Part shown: positions 36,501 to 44,129 of the stretch, one piece after another
Layout of the letters: each line of letters begins with the position of its first letter
How positions within the stretch are numbered: position 1 is the stretch's first letter
Assembly (NCBI GenBank): GCA_029964075.1
Contig: CM057142.1
Location: 34,164,392 to 34,228,391 of the forward strand
Direction: 5' to 3'
Source of the DNA: Patiria pectinifera
Taxonomy: Eukaryota > Echinodermata > Asteroidea > Valvatida > Asterinidae
Length of the DNA stretch: 64,000 nt
Translations under genes and position numbers: made by a program
The notes under the pieces: generated by a model
The model's input: only the letters and a program-made list of their open reading frames with translations
Databases searched by the model: none
What the model was told of the DNA's origin: nothing

Positions 36501-39500
36501 AAGTTTTTATGTCATAAGCTGTTAATATTTCTTTTTGATTCCCATTTAAACATTTTGTTAATCGAGGCAAAGTGTATGTATAATAGCCACATTTTGAGCC
36601 AAGTGGCATCTTTAGTTAGAAACAGAACTCAACCCATCAAACCCCAAGGGCATGTTTTAAACAGTCTTTTACATTGGGTTGGCACACCTCCAGAAAAAAG
36701 TCAGAAATATGTGCGTGCAGTTTCCATTATGAAGTTGGAATTTGCCAGGATGGGTATGGTTCCTGGTAAATCATGCTGGGGAGTTAGGGTTAATAAAAAA
36801 TGAAACGAGAAGAGTTGCGAAACGGGTCAATAAACATAAACAAAACTAGTAAGCTCATTGGCATATGTTGAAAGTTACAAAACGCAACTAGAAACTGGTG
36901 AATATTTATTTTCAGAGTCAGACAACCACTCCCCCCAAAAAACCACCAAAATTTTATGAAAATCGGTGAATTTGAAATCTTGCCTGGTACTCGTGGTTCA
37001 TTGGTGTCCATGAAGAACGTACTGACCCCAGTGGGCAGCTCAATGATGGCGTTCTCACTCATGAGACTGGTTCCCTTGTACACTTTCAGCTTCATGTTGG
37101 AGGAACCGGTACCCAGGTCTGCGATAACCAGCTTGTTCTCGCCATCTCCATTGATGTCAGAAAAGGCTTCAAAAATAGAAACCAAACTTCGTAATAAAAA
37201 TGCCTTTTCATCAGGGACTTGTCCATTATTAAACCTGCTACCAAGAAAGGGGCATCTCTTTGGTTGTACAAGTCTAGCGCAAGAATGCTCAGAATGGAAA
37301 AGTGCATCGCTGAAGGCAGCAAACAGAAATAGCCAGTTTGCTTACTTGTACGTCACGCAATGGCTCTCGCGTTCCCACAAAAATCAAAGCTGCTTGGCTT
37401 GTATTGGTTTTCGACAGCATTAAATATACACAATGCTTGGATGCTTCTTTTGTCTTTAAATTCTCAAGCTTTCCAACATTATATTAATTCTGCCAGGGAG
37501 AACATCTTTATAAAAACTGTGCCTCTCTCCTCATTTGTTAGGTCTTCGAAACCAGACGCACTGTCAGACAATAGGCCTAAATCGTTTCAATTCATGAGCA
37601 AGTAGTTAATCGAAATGTGTGTATTGCATGCACTATGCGCATTTATGAGTGCGGCACAAAATATTCACTTGATTGTAGGGAGCCGTACCTTGATGTTTTC
37701 AAAATGGGCTTGTAGCAAATGCTCCTGATGGTTTTTGTTTGACTTCTGGCTAAGGCCAAAAAAAGAAGTCTCCGGTTTCTGGTATGGAGCTTGTCCCAAA
37801 AGGGATGCGGTGACGCAGCTTATTATTTTTTTTACCGTTTTTTTCCTTCAAATGTCGGCTGATGACTGCAAATGGTGCCCGACTAAATTTAGTGCAAATA
37901 TATGGGAGTCCAGAGACGCCACATAAAGCTTATACTCGATCGCATACCCATCTCAAAACACGTTAAAATTGTGCAGCAGCAGGATTCCAGTCAAACCAGT
38001 GAGTTTGGTGGTTTTGAGACATCATCTTACATTGAAAAAAAAATACTTTTTCACTTTGCCGACATGGCTACGGAGACGCGCGTGCATACCAAAAACCAGA
38101 GACTTTTTTTTGGGCCTAAGCAGAGGGGCGGAGCACCTTTTAACAGTGACATTTTCACAGCTAAAGCTCTCCTTGTTTACAAACGTAGTTTTGACGTTGT
38201 AGATTGTTTAAAATAATCTTCAAATTTAGTCACCGCTTGCCACATAAAACTTTAAAGTGACTGATCTTTAAAAAAGAACCTCACATAAAATTTGAGGGAA
38301 ACTTTTCCTCCAAAACATAAAAATATGCTCATAAGTTACATAATCAAAGTCAAGACAACTAAATGTCTGCAAGAAATAATATTCCGATACAAGACATAAT
38401 TGAATAAGGAAAGATGCAATTGTACTACTGTACCGGTACTTACCCATACATGATGAGAATGTGTAGAGACTGGCCACTGGATCAAAGTGTGCATCCAACC
38501 ATTTGGAATTTCCTTCATGAGTACTGTCGGTATAAAGAAACCAAAAAATCATTGCAGACTACTTCAAAAATTAACGTTATTCTAGGACGGTTATCAGGAA
38601 TTTTCAATGTAAAATTTCATTACCAGCAACAGATCTTTTCTAATACCAGTGCATTAAATATACATTTGAATATCATTTTTATTCTTCAAGGCTCGGCGTA
38701 TAAGCCGCCCTGTATATAAGCTGCAGTAAACATTTTCATGGGCAAATTCAACGTATAAGCCGCGGCTTATATTCCGAAAATTACGGTAGTCTTTTTCTTC
38801 CTTTGGAAAGCACTTGTGCCTGAAATGCCTTGCATCCAATGGTTATGGTGTTCGACTCACGTGCCATGGCACGTGGGTTCGAACCCTGATGGACGGTACT
38901 TGTGTTCTTGGGCAAGAAACTTTACTACAATTGCCCCTCTCCATCCAGGAGTATAAATGGTACAGTCTGTGAAGGTAGTAAACACATATAAAAATGGTCT
39001 CATGGCCTGAACAGGGGTAATATTGTGATGAACAGGGGTAATATTAAGATTTTTGGTATTAAGCGTTATACAAGCACAAGCATATCCACCAGGTTTTGCA
39101 ACTGGTGAGTTTTCTATGAGCAGTTAGTCATAATTTTTTCATGTGCATGACTTCATTATTGGTTTTTAACAGCATATTGATGAAATACCATTTCTCCATG
39201 TTTTTTTTTATGCCATTCCAATAGTCAAAAAAAAAATCACATAGGGATGTGTGTGAATTGTTTTCATTTTGCTGACAGAACGCACACCTTTTTCGTGATC
39301 CGTGGACAGAACTTTAAAACGTTGGTTGGGTTTAAAATTCTGTAACTTGAAAAGTACAAGAGTGATTTGAATGATACTTGTACGAAAAGAAAGCTTATGA
39401 ATTGGGCTTTCACATCCTAGATTTTGAAAGTGCTACATGCATAACTTCACTAAAACAATAGTCCCGACATTTGAGTTTTGATTTTTTTTTACCCACTCCT

Positions 39501-42294
39501 GTACAACAAAAACAGAATACAATGTACAATGTTTACGGCACAAGCCTTATTGTGTACTGCATACAAATGACTTTTAAATTAGCACCTTGATGCAAACCAA
39601 TGACTGACAGACCGGTGCAAACAATAACGAACTGATTCCGTTGGCTCCGAGTTGCCATAGCAACACAAATTAACAAGTGCGAAAGAACAGAACCAGGGTA
39701 TTGACCTTCCCTTGTTGATGACATAGATTGCCGATATACTGCTCGAGGCTGATCAATGGTGTAGATTCATTCTCTAGGGTTTGCAGGTAATTTACAGTTT
39801 TCAAGGCAGTAGAATATTGGCTTTACGTCTAATGTCATATAATTCCCTTGTGTGTGACATCCTGCAGGTATTATTTTTGATTATACAGAGCCAAAAATCA
39901 TTTCCAAATGCATGGATTTTCTTTCTAAAAAAACAAACAATTTTCTGGGTTCCCCAGTAATTTACAGTTTTCAAGGCAGCAAAACATATTCTGCACTATG
40001 TCATATGATTCCTTTTGTATGATGTCCTGAAGGTAATGGTTTTTCTTTTTATACAAAACAAATAATAATTTTTTGATAATAGAATTTTTTTTGTGTAGAT
40101 TAATACTCTAGAGTTTCCAAGGAAGTAAAATATATTCGGCAGAATGTTAATTCCCTACTGTATTGTGTCCCGTAGCTAATTCTATTTTGCTTATATTTAT
40201 GTACACAAAGCTAAAAATCATTTTCTACTGTACGAAATTCGGTCTGGTTTTTGACCAAATAAAAAAAAAGTATTCTTTTGAGACATTGACTGATAGCAAG
40301 TGATAGTTCTTTAAAAATTTGGGCCACTTTTTAATTCCTGAACATCAAATGACCCATACATGTAGTTACATCGTGTTTGATTGTTGAAGAGCGATAGATG
40401 GCTATTATTTCCCCAAGGAATAGAAGGGAAAACTACTCGTGAGAAATGCCAGTTCACTATTGGTCAAAAGACCGGCGATTCAAAATCGCTATACCGAACG
40501 ATTGTTACTACGAACTCTTTCTGTGGATCCAACGATAAGGGAATAACAGTGTGAGGAGCCGGTCTTCACTGCGTGATAATGACCGGGTGTGGGGGTGACC
40601 GCTGTTAATGGACCTCGACGAAATTCCCATTAATAAATACCTTTGTAACAAAATAAACAGTTAAAATGCTCCAATTTTGTGACTTTTTTCCGGCGATATT
40701 TCCAGACTTTTTTGTGTTCATGTTCATGGGCCATATTTTTAGCTTAACAGCTATAACGACGCAAACTCAACAGAAACTGCTGCCGTAGCGAAACAAATTA
40801 CAACAATGTTTTCAAATCTTTACCTGATGGAGGAAGCTGAAATCTCGTTAATACACATTCCTTGTGTCCAGAATTACAAAGATGCTTGGTTTAGGAAAGG
40901 TAATGTGTAATGTGTAATATGTCGGTGGGTGAAGTGTTCAAAGAAAAATAAATCGTAGATCTACGCTTTCGTCGTAAACATCCTCAGTATATACTGCACT
41001 GCTGTACGATGTCGTTTCAAAACTACCTTACGCGCGCACGCACGCGTCAGTCTCACGCGATGGGGGTTGAGCGCATGTGCAGTGCTCTATTGTTACACGC
41101 TACCGCAGGACTGTTACTATATTTTGACCAATCATTGGCTTGCATGGGGCTGAACGGGGCTTGATCAATGCTGGTTCAGGGGCCATTTATTCGCTTGATC
41201 TTTGAAGCCGGTCCATTATCACCGTTAATGCCCGGCCACGTGATCGAGTCTCGACCAATCAGAAACCATCAACTCTCCAAGGTATTTATTAATGTTCGTT
41301 ATAGCGAGGTTCCACTGTATTTCTAAAAATAAGAAAACAATTAAGTTTGGAAACCCCCTGCTGTAGAACAGCAATATTCGTTGATGAGAGAGGGAGTTTT
41401 ATTTAAATTAATATTAAGGCCTTTCGTTAAGAAATCAATGAAACAATCTTGAATCTACCTGTTTGTGTTTGCTCTTAATATTTAGAGGGGGAAAAACAAC
41501 TTAAATATTACAAAAATTGCACCTTACCTACCCATTTCTTCCCCAATGTATGAAACACAGTTTTTTTTGTGTTGGCCTAAGTGCTTCAATTCTCTTGACA
41601 TAGGCAACAGTACTCTGAAAAAACTGACATCCAGAAAACTCAAAATTCCAAACACCACTTGGTTAACATTATAAACCTTCAACGGATACTTTTCAAAGAT
41701 TTTAAGATTGTTTTTTTTTGCAAATCGGTAATATTAAATGAGTGCATACCTATGTTCCCCAATACCAATGTTCCCCAATACCGATGTTCCCTGAAATCCC
41801 TACCCTATAACCCTAACCCCAATCCTAAGGATTTCGGGGAACATCGGTAGTGGGGAACATCGGTATTGGGGAACATCGGGTAGACCCCATATTAAACATG
41901 TCATGTAATACTAGCTGCGCTTTCCGAGAATTTGTTTCAAAAACCTCACAGGTTTAACACATCAAAAGTCCTTATTTGAAACCATAACTCAGTGTAGCTC
42001 CACATGGATGCTGACATCAGTGTATGGTACCCAGTACCTTCCTTTCCCATTGCTGCACCAGTGCTGCACTCCTCTACCAGGCAGACGGCAGTCCGGTGAC
42101 CCTTGCTCCTTGCTTGACGGCTGACTGCCAAGACTGATGCATCTGAGTTTGTCCACAAACTCTTGCTGGCTGTTGAGCTCGTCTTTACTGCCATCTTCAT
42201 CCATGGGACCCTGATGCGGTCGCTTTGGAGGGTAACTGAAGATGGAATCCAAAATGTCGTCTATGACGGTGGAGGCTGGCGATTTACTGGTCAT
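15332..42294 (-). CDS. BBS1: BBS1, BBSome core subunit (14 coding exons reconstructed)
   Basis: Family knowledge: BBS1 is a beta-propeller subunit of the BBSome, which links cargo and ARL6/BBS3 for membrane-protein trafficking in cilia. Seen here: joining the exons below gives 2001 nt, 666 residues, with every junction in phase. It matches human BBS1 colinearly from the KWLDAHFDP start of the propeller through [85 protein letters not shown] and [12 protein letters not shown] to the C terminus. Exons: 42038-42294 (tentative), 38444-38523, 36984-37166, 35998-36122, 33712-33800, 30068-30143, 28616-28747, 26835-26941, 26578-26698, 24112-24270, 20278-20506, 18670-18803, 16244-16378, 15332-15505. 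Without exon 1 the length is close to the ~593 residues usual for the family. All introns are GT-AG except intron 3. Introns are full of transposons but no exon is interrupted, so the gene looks functional. Confidence 0.93.
16244..16378 (-). CDS. BBS1: BBS1 exon 13
   Basis: Encodes [18 protein letters not shown] through [10 protein letters not shown], 45 codons, phase 0 at both ends. Donor GAG|GTGTGC and acceptor TTTACAG. Confidence 0.92.
16901..18507. mobile_element. Tc1/mariner-type MITE in BBS1 intron 12, split by another element
   Basis: Left end CAGGGTGGTGCAAAAAGAAG and right end (inverse) CAGGGCGGTGAAAAAAGAAG. Similarity of the two arms continues for about 60 bp, and both sides are flanked by TA (16899-16900, 18508-18509). 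No transposase ORF. Removing the inner insertion at 17048-18181 leaves about 470 bp. Confidence 0.85.
17048..18181. mobile_element. 1.13 kb DNA element with GGATCAGATCC subterminal repeats, nested
   Basis: Lies inside the 16901-18507 MITE. Ends contain GTTCCCACTTGA and its inverse TCAAGTGGGAACGCGG. TGAGA is duplicated exactly at 17043-17047 and 18182-18186. The left 250 bp and right 150 bp carry many copies of GATCCACC, GGATCAGATCC and GTGGGAACGC in both orientations, a layout typical of transposase-binding subterminal repeats. No coding capacity is seen. Confidence 0.78.
18670..18803 (-). CDS. BBS1: BBS1 exon 12
   Basis: Starts with two bases completing an Ala codon, then [18 protein letters not shown] to EPLKLSAQ. 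Donor CAG|GTCAGT, acceptor TTGGCAG. Aligns with the helical segment preceding the gamma-adaptin-ear-like domain of BBS1. Confidence 0.92.
18904..20130. other. Intron 11 sequence with ACTCGTACTC-rich tracts
   Basis: Degenerate (ACTCRTA)-like tracts at about 18915-18990 and 19990-20130 flank roughly 1 kb of unrelated unique sequence. They may be two halves of one low-complexity tract split by an insertion, but no terminal repeats were found for the middle part. Confidence 0.35.
20278..20506 (-). CDS. BBS1: BBS1 exon 11
   Basis: Encodes [44 protein letters not shown] and [12 protein letters not shown]. It ends in phase 1 (ATAG|GTAAAG) and joins exon 12 to make Ala. Acceptor CTTGGACAG. The most conserved block of the protein in this window. 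Confidence 0.95.
21429..21461. repeat. Perfect GC-rich hairpin
   Basis: AGGGCGCCCTCC, nine T, then the exact inverse GGAGGGCGCCCT. Position is just outside the inverted repeat of the surrounding element. Function unknown. Confidence 0.8.
21665..23490 (+). pseudogene. Non-LTR retrotransposon (Jockey/CR1-like) RT fragment with 3' tail
   Basis: Three shifted frames together read a reverse transcriptase: [25 protein letters not shown] (catalytic motif A), [14 protein letters not shown] (motif B), then [20 protein letters not shown], and the C-terminal [13 protein letters not shown] segment. The FADD motif C region is disrupted by a frameshift near 22095. The 3' UTR has an inverted GGGGATC...GATCCCC hairpin and ends in short AATTGA iterations at about 23467-23490. 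5'-truncated, broken and presumably dead. A MITE at 22963-23287 splits its 3' part. Confidence 0.82.
22963..23287. mobile_element. 325 bp MITE with TTA target duplication
   Basis: Flanked by TTA at 22960-22962 and 23288-23290. Ends GGCC...AAAAAAATTTGGTCTCTGG and the inverse CCAGAGACCGACTG...GGCC. Ends resemble those at 37754 and 56384 (GGCC, A-run, GTCTC.GG), so it is probably the same superfamily (TWA duplications suggest PIF/Harbinger or relatives). Confidence 0.7.
24112..24270 (-). CDS. BBS1: BBS1 exon 10
   Basis: Encodes [18 protein letters not shown] through [15 protein letters not shown], 53 codons, phase 0. Donor GGG|GTGAGT and acceptor CTTACAG. Confidence 0.93.
24690..25080 (+). repeat. 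Two direct copies of the GGGCCCGCTTAAGGGCCCC repeat
   Basis: The palindrome GGGGCCCGCTTAAGGGCCCC occurs at about 24698-24717 and 24976-24995. Each is followed by an AAAATTTT word, a TTTAGA(T/A)GCT word and GGTGCA. Members of the dispersed family also seen near 1560-1780 and 55540-55660. Confidence 0.6.
26148..26232 (-). mobile_element. tRNA-like SINE head
   Basis: On the minus strand GTGGCTCAGTTTG resembles an A box and TGTTCAATTCTC a decayed B box, about 40 bp apart. No matching body could be delimited. Confidence 0.4.
26578..26698 (-). CDS. BBS1: BBS1 exon 9
   Basis: Begins with one base completing Arg, then [18 protein letters not shown] to [10 protein letters not shown]. Donor AAG|GTGGGT, acceptor CTAACAG. 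Same length as the human segment between the two junctions. Confidence 0.92.
26835..26941 (-). CDS. BBS1: BBS1 exon 8
   Basis: Encodes [20 protein letters not shown] through GNIYALK and ends in phase 2 (AAAAG|GTAACG). Acceptor TTCTCCAG. Confidence 0.93.
27301..27464. mobile_element. 164 bp foldback palindrome
   Basis: The left half ACAAATATTGAGTGGCTCAG ... TTTCACGAG is answered by an inverse copy ending CCACTCAATATTTGT, with only a few mismatches and almost no loop (centre near 27378). Probably a foldback MITE in BBS1 intron 7. Confidence 0.75.
28131..28321. mobile_element. MITE with TTAACC.TAAC / GTTAGGGTTAA termini, copy 1
   Basis: Shares with 31025-31245 and 36628-36793 the words CAACCCATCA or AACCCATCA, ACACCTCCAGAA, GGAATTTGCC.GRATGGGTATGGTTCC and the right end GGGAGTTAGGGTTAA. 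All three lie in BBS1 introns in the same orientation. Confidence 0.68.
28521..28654. repeat. Tandem duplication covering the exon 7 3' end and donor
   Basis: Unit 1 (28521-28578) and unit 2 (28579-28654) both run from CTAGTGCCCTGACT to GGGTCCAGTRTGTA. Unit 2 holds the real exon end and its GTAATA donor at 28616. Unit 1 holds a copy of the last ~39 exon bases, reading [11 protein letters not shown] with Ala for Glu, and its own GTATAA donor at 28540. Confidence 0.85.
28616..28747 (-). CDS. BBS1: BBS1 exon 7
   Basis: Encodes [20 protein letters not shown] through [11 protein letters not shown], 44 codons, phase 0. Acceptor GATCGGCAG, donor AAG|GTAATA. A partial copy with a decoy donor lies 76 bp downstream on the minus strand. 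Confidence 0.94.
29615..29685 (+). mobile_element. tRNA-like SINE head
   Basis: A box TGGTCGAGTGG (29621-29631) and B box GGTTCAAGTCC (29666-29676) with tRNA-like spacing. Acceptor-stem pairing is poor and the sequence matches another copy at 45810-45880, so it is a SINE rather than a functional tRNA gene. Confidence 0.55.
30068..30143 (-). CDS. BBS1: BBS1 exon 6
   Basis: One base completes Arg, then [19 protein letters not shown] and TTIKRQ. Donor CAG|GTGGGA, acceptor TTTCCTCAG. Confidence 0.9.
31025..31245. mobile_element. TTAACCCTAAC-type MITE, copy 2
   Basis: Starts TAACCCTAACCGAACTCAAC and ends GGGGAGTTAGGGTTAA. Internal words match copies at 28131 and 36628. Confidence 0.65.
31939..32660 (-). 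pseudogene. L2/CR1-like LINE, 3' RT fragment
   Basis: A continuous frame reads the C-terminal part of a CR1/L2 reverse transcriptase: [71 protein letters not shown]. The 3' end is a (TTA)n run (31939-31963 on the plus strand as TAA) following a GGCGCATTATAAATACA-type tail, typical of L2 elements. Only the last ~200 codons remain. Confidence 0.85.
32655..33290. repeat. Cluster of nested inverted repeats
   Basis: Arms 32894-32946 and 33229-33281 (53 bp, few mismatches, including the CCATGGCAACAA word) enclose a second inverse pair near 32804-32890 and 32982-33050. A third compact palindrome at about 33085-33215 is built from GTGGAACACGG and its inverse. A relative of that palindrome also lies at 32655-32755. 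Likely foldback elements. Confidence 0.7.
33712..33800 (-). CDS. BBS1: BBS1 exon 5
   Basis: Encodes [19 protein letters not shown] to LTVRSL, ending in phase 2 (CTGAG|GTACGC). Acceptor CTTTCACAG. Confidence 0.92.
34027..34652. mobile_element. ~620 bp element with CCCTAACGTGGCGC ends, copy 1
   Basis: Starts CCCTAACGTGGCGCGG and ends GTGTGCCACGTTAGGG. An internal CCACGTTAGGGAACAC lies near 34405-34420. The whole length matches 51595-52205 in the same orientation. Non-coding, superfamily unknown. Confidence 0.72.
34856..35241. mobile_element. 386 bp MITE-like element
   Basis: Left end AAGCCTGGCGCACACCTTTC and right end (inverse) AAGCCCAACGCACACCTTCC, both continuing into CGATTTT. Interior rich in CCGGAT words, and 35081-35126 holds three tandem copies of a 16 bp TCATCACGTGACTGA-like unit. 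Confidence 0.65.
35998..36122 (-). CDS. BBS1: BBS1 exon 4
   Basis: Two bases complete Ala, then [19 protein letters not shown] to [11 protein letters not shown]. Donor GAG|GTATGC, acceptor TATCACCGACAG. Confidence 0.94.
36628..36793. mobile_element. TTAACCCTAAC-type MITE, copy 3 (left end decayed)
   Basis: Carries CTCAACCCATCAAACCCCAA, ACACCTCCAGAA and the right end GGGGAGTTAGGGTTAA shared with the two other intronic copies. The left terminus is not recognisable. Confidence 0.6.
36984..37166 (-). CDS. BBS1: BBS1 exon 3 (followed by a GC-AG intron)
   Basis: Two bases complete Ala, then [28 protein letters not shown] and MDTNEPRVP, ending in phase 1. The donor is CCAG|GCAAGA, a GC donor; the nearby GT (CGA|GTACCA) would be out of phase and hit a stop in exon 4. 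Acceptor TTTTTGAAG. Confidence 0.9.
37754..38116. mobile_element. 363 bp MITE with TAA target duplication, copy 1
   Basis: TAA at 37751-37753 and 38117-38119. Ends GGCCAAAAAAAGAAGTCTCC then GGTTTCTGGTATG, and the inverse at the right. The interior matches the element at 56384-56743 in opposite orientation, for example GCAGCAGCAGGATTCCAGTC and CGACTAAATTTAGTGCA. PIF/Harbinger-like by TSD; no ORF of note. Confidence 0.85.
38444..38523 (-). CDS. BBS1: BBS1 exon 2 (start of the beta-propeller)
   Basis: One base, then [18 protein letters not shown] and LYTFSSCM, ending in phase 1 (ATGG|GTAAGT). Acceptor ATACCGACAG. Corresponds to human BBS1 from about residue 17, where the human exon boundary is also phase 2. 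Confidence 0.93.
38837..39090 (+). mobile_element. tRNA-derived SINE
   Basis: A-box-like TGGTTATGG at 38840, B box GGTTCGAACCC at 38876-38886, then the conserved core GTTCTTGGGCAAGAAACTTT and CCATCCAGGAGTATAAATGG. The tail has TTAAGCGTTATACAAGCAC, common at the 3' end of such SINEs. Confidence 0.8.
39651..39664. promoter_or_regulatory. Strong X-box (RFX-binding) match in BBS1 intron 1
   Basis: GTTGCCATAGCAAC fits the X-box GTNRCC-N(0-3)-RGYAAC with spacing 2 and is one base from the canonical symmetric site. RFX factors drive ciliary genes, BBS1 included in several animals. It could mark an alternative promoter close to exon 2. Confidence 0.55.
39760..40245. repeat. Three degenerate tandem repeats of ~150-185 bp
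   Basis: Units near 39760, 39945 and 40093 each contain a TTT(A)CAGTTTTCAAGG(C)AG-type word, a TGTCATAT.ATTCC word, a TGACATCCTG-like word and a final AAAATCATTT. Non-coding, within BBS1 intron 1. Confidence 0.65.
41751..41879. repeat. Inverted repeat built from GGGGAACATCGGTA
   Basis: Left arm 41751-41799 has three iterations of GTTCCC(CAATACC). Right arm 41829-41879 has the inverse. The arms pair for about 48 bp around a short CCTATAACCCTAACCCC loop. Confidence 0.75.
42038..42294 (-). CDS. BBS1: Tentative BBS1 exon 1
   Basis: An ORF from ATG at 42294 ([20 protein letters not shown], then a PPKRPHQGP stretch) stays open to a donor AAG|GTACTG at 42038 in phase 2, exactly the phase exon 2 needs. 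It would add 85 residues where human BBS1 has about 16-21, and these residues show no similarity to the short vertebrate N terminus. It may instead be the first exon of another transcript. An X-box-like GTCACCGCGACAAC (one mismatch) is at 42874-42887. Confidence 0.4.
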
Positions 42295-42309
42295 TGTCCC
42301 GGATTGGTA

Positions 42310-43970
42310 AACTTTTGACTTATCTCAAGCTGGCACAGGACTGTCACTGAAATATCTAGCAGGTTACACGAGGCCCAATACTTCTGACTTTAAATGTGAA
42401 CTTCAAACATAATTTTGCCATGTACACGTATGCGGCTAACAATTTATGCGATGGTTCTGATACGCAATGCATCTGGAAACCACAAATTGACTGTGTATTA
42501 CATGTTCTGCAGCCCATCAGTTTCTCCAGCACTCTACATTCTCAGAGCAGTGCCACAACTCTGTGGTTCCTTCCTAGAACGGTGGCAGAAGTGGGATGCA
42601 CCGCAGTCCATTTCAGACACGTAGAAAGAATGACAAACTGAGGAAGAGTTCAGCAAATCCGCAAATCACAGCTAATGAGAAATTTCCAAGTCGGCGTGCC
42701 ATTCCCTGAAGAAGATGGTACTTACTAATAACCCGCTGACTTTAACAATGTCCCGACACTGGTACATTGATCTTCAACAATCATTGATTGCCTCAGCTAC
42801 ACAGTGCTTAAAACAGCTGCCTGCCACTCTGGAAACAAACACCAAATTACGACTACTGTGCTGATGAAGGTACGTCACCGCGACAACAATCCTGACTAAC
42901 ATCAGCGTCCCCCAGAGCGACACAATCGATGGGAATCATATCTCACAAGTACCCCCTGCCGTAAATCTGACAAGTCACTCCGACCATATCCATGTATCAC
43001 ATCACGGTTTTTGAGGTAACAAACATCTTGAGTCCCACTAGCACAAGCGCAGTTCCATTAGCAACGGGAGCTGCTCCCCTAGCACACTCACTGGTGTAGG
43101 GGGAAGCGCCTTGCGACGGAAAATGAGGAAATTAATATATACTGAGGTGACAAAGGACTCATAGCACTTGGGATGGCATACTTGTAGAAAAAAATTGATG
43201 GTGATTTCAGTGAAGCAGGAAGTGAGTGGTTGATGCACTGCTCCTTGGGGGTAGGGGAGGATGGGGAGATGGTGAAGTTGGCATGTAGGATCTCACTATT
43301 GGTTTGGAGCTGGTTCGCTAAAATTAAATAATTTGCGTGATTTGATAGTTGTTCCGATCAACATACTGCCAGGTCCTATTTTGTACAAAGATTATGATCG
43401 TGACTATCTGTGAAACACCATAACAAAGGTTTTTTGAAAATACAACAAAACTCTCACCTGTACTTTTTCAATGTTATACAACATGTATCTTTTTTTATCA
43501 GTGACACTGTGACTGATAACTCATCCATATTCATTTTTAAAGACTTGACAAACACATTAAGTCACAGTTTCGCTGTTGCTTTATTGCAAGCAAGATTTAT
43601 TTAGCGGTGGCGCACTTAAGCTGATGAGACATTTCAATTATTATAATGGATGATGCACTGCGACCATCAAACCTTCGCTAATGACTGTAACAGGATTTAA
43701 TGTAGCCTCACAAATGTTGGTCAAGACAAGATTGTGTCAAAAAAAAAAAAATGAAAATGAGAAAACAGAGCTACACATGACAGCATCAAGTGAAAATATA
43801 AAGGATGTACTGAAAATTATCTACATGTACACATTACAAAACCACACCGTGGTTTATGACTAAAGGGGAAGACTTCAATTCTTCTTATGAGTATAAAGAC
43901 ATACATGTAAAGGGGGTACTATAGTTGGTCTGTAAGGGGGGCTGAGCGGGGGAGGAAATGACACGCTTCA
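42310..43970. other. Intergenic, no supported feature
   Basis: Upstream of tentative BBS1 exon 1. Short ORFs only, without recognisable motifs. An imperfect X-box at 42874-42887 is the only regulatory candidate noticed. Confidence 0.35.
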
Positions 43971-44015
43971 AATTTTAACATGGAAACTTTAACATTAAGA
44001 ACACCTCCTTACAGG

Positions 44016-44064
44016 CATGGGCGTCGCGAGGGGGGGCAAGGGGGGGCACTTGCCCCCCCCCCCC

Positions 44065-44126
<62 letters not shown>
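44016..44126. repeat. CATGGGCGTCGCGA repeat with G, C and 60 bp A tract, copy 1
   Basis: CATGGGCGTCGCGA is followed by G-rich and C-rich runs that can pair (GCAAGGGGGGGCACTTGC) and then about 60 consecutive A. The same head followed by homopolymers recurs at 54878 and 60358. Confidence 0.7.

Positions 44127-44129
<3 letters not shown>

Noticed and set aside
38654..38775. Possible MITE with GTATAAGCCGC words
   Set aside because: GTATAAGCCGC and its inverse occur close together, but ends and target duplication could not be defined.
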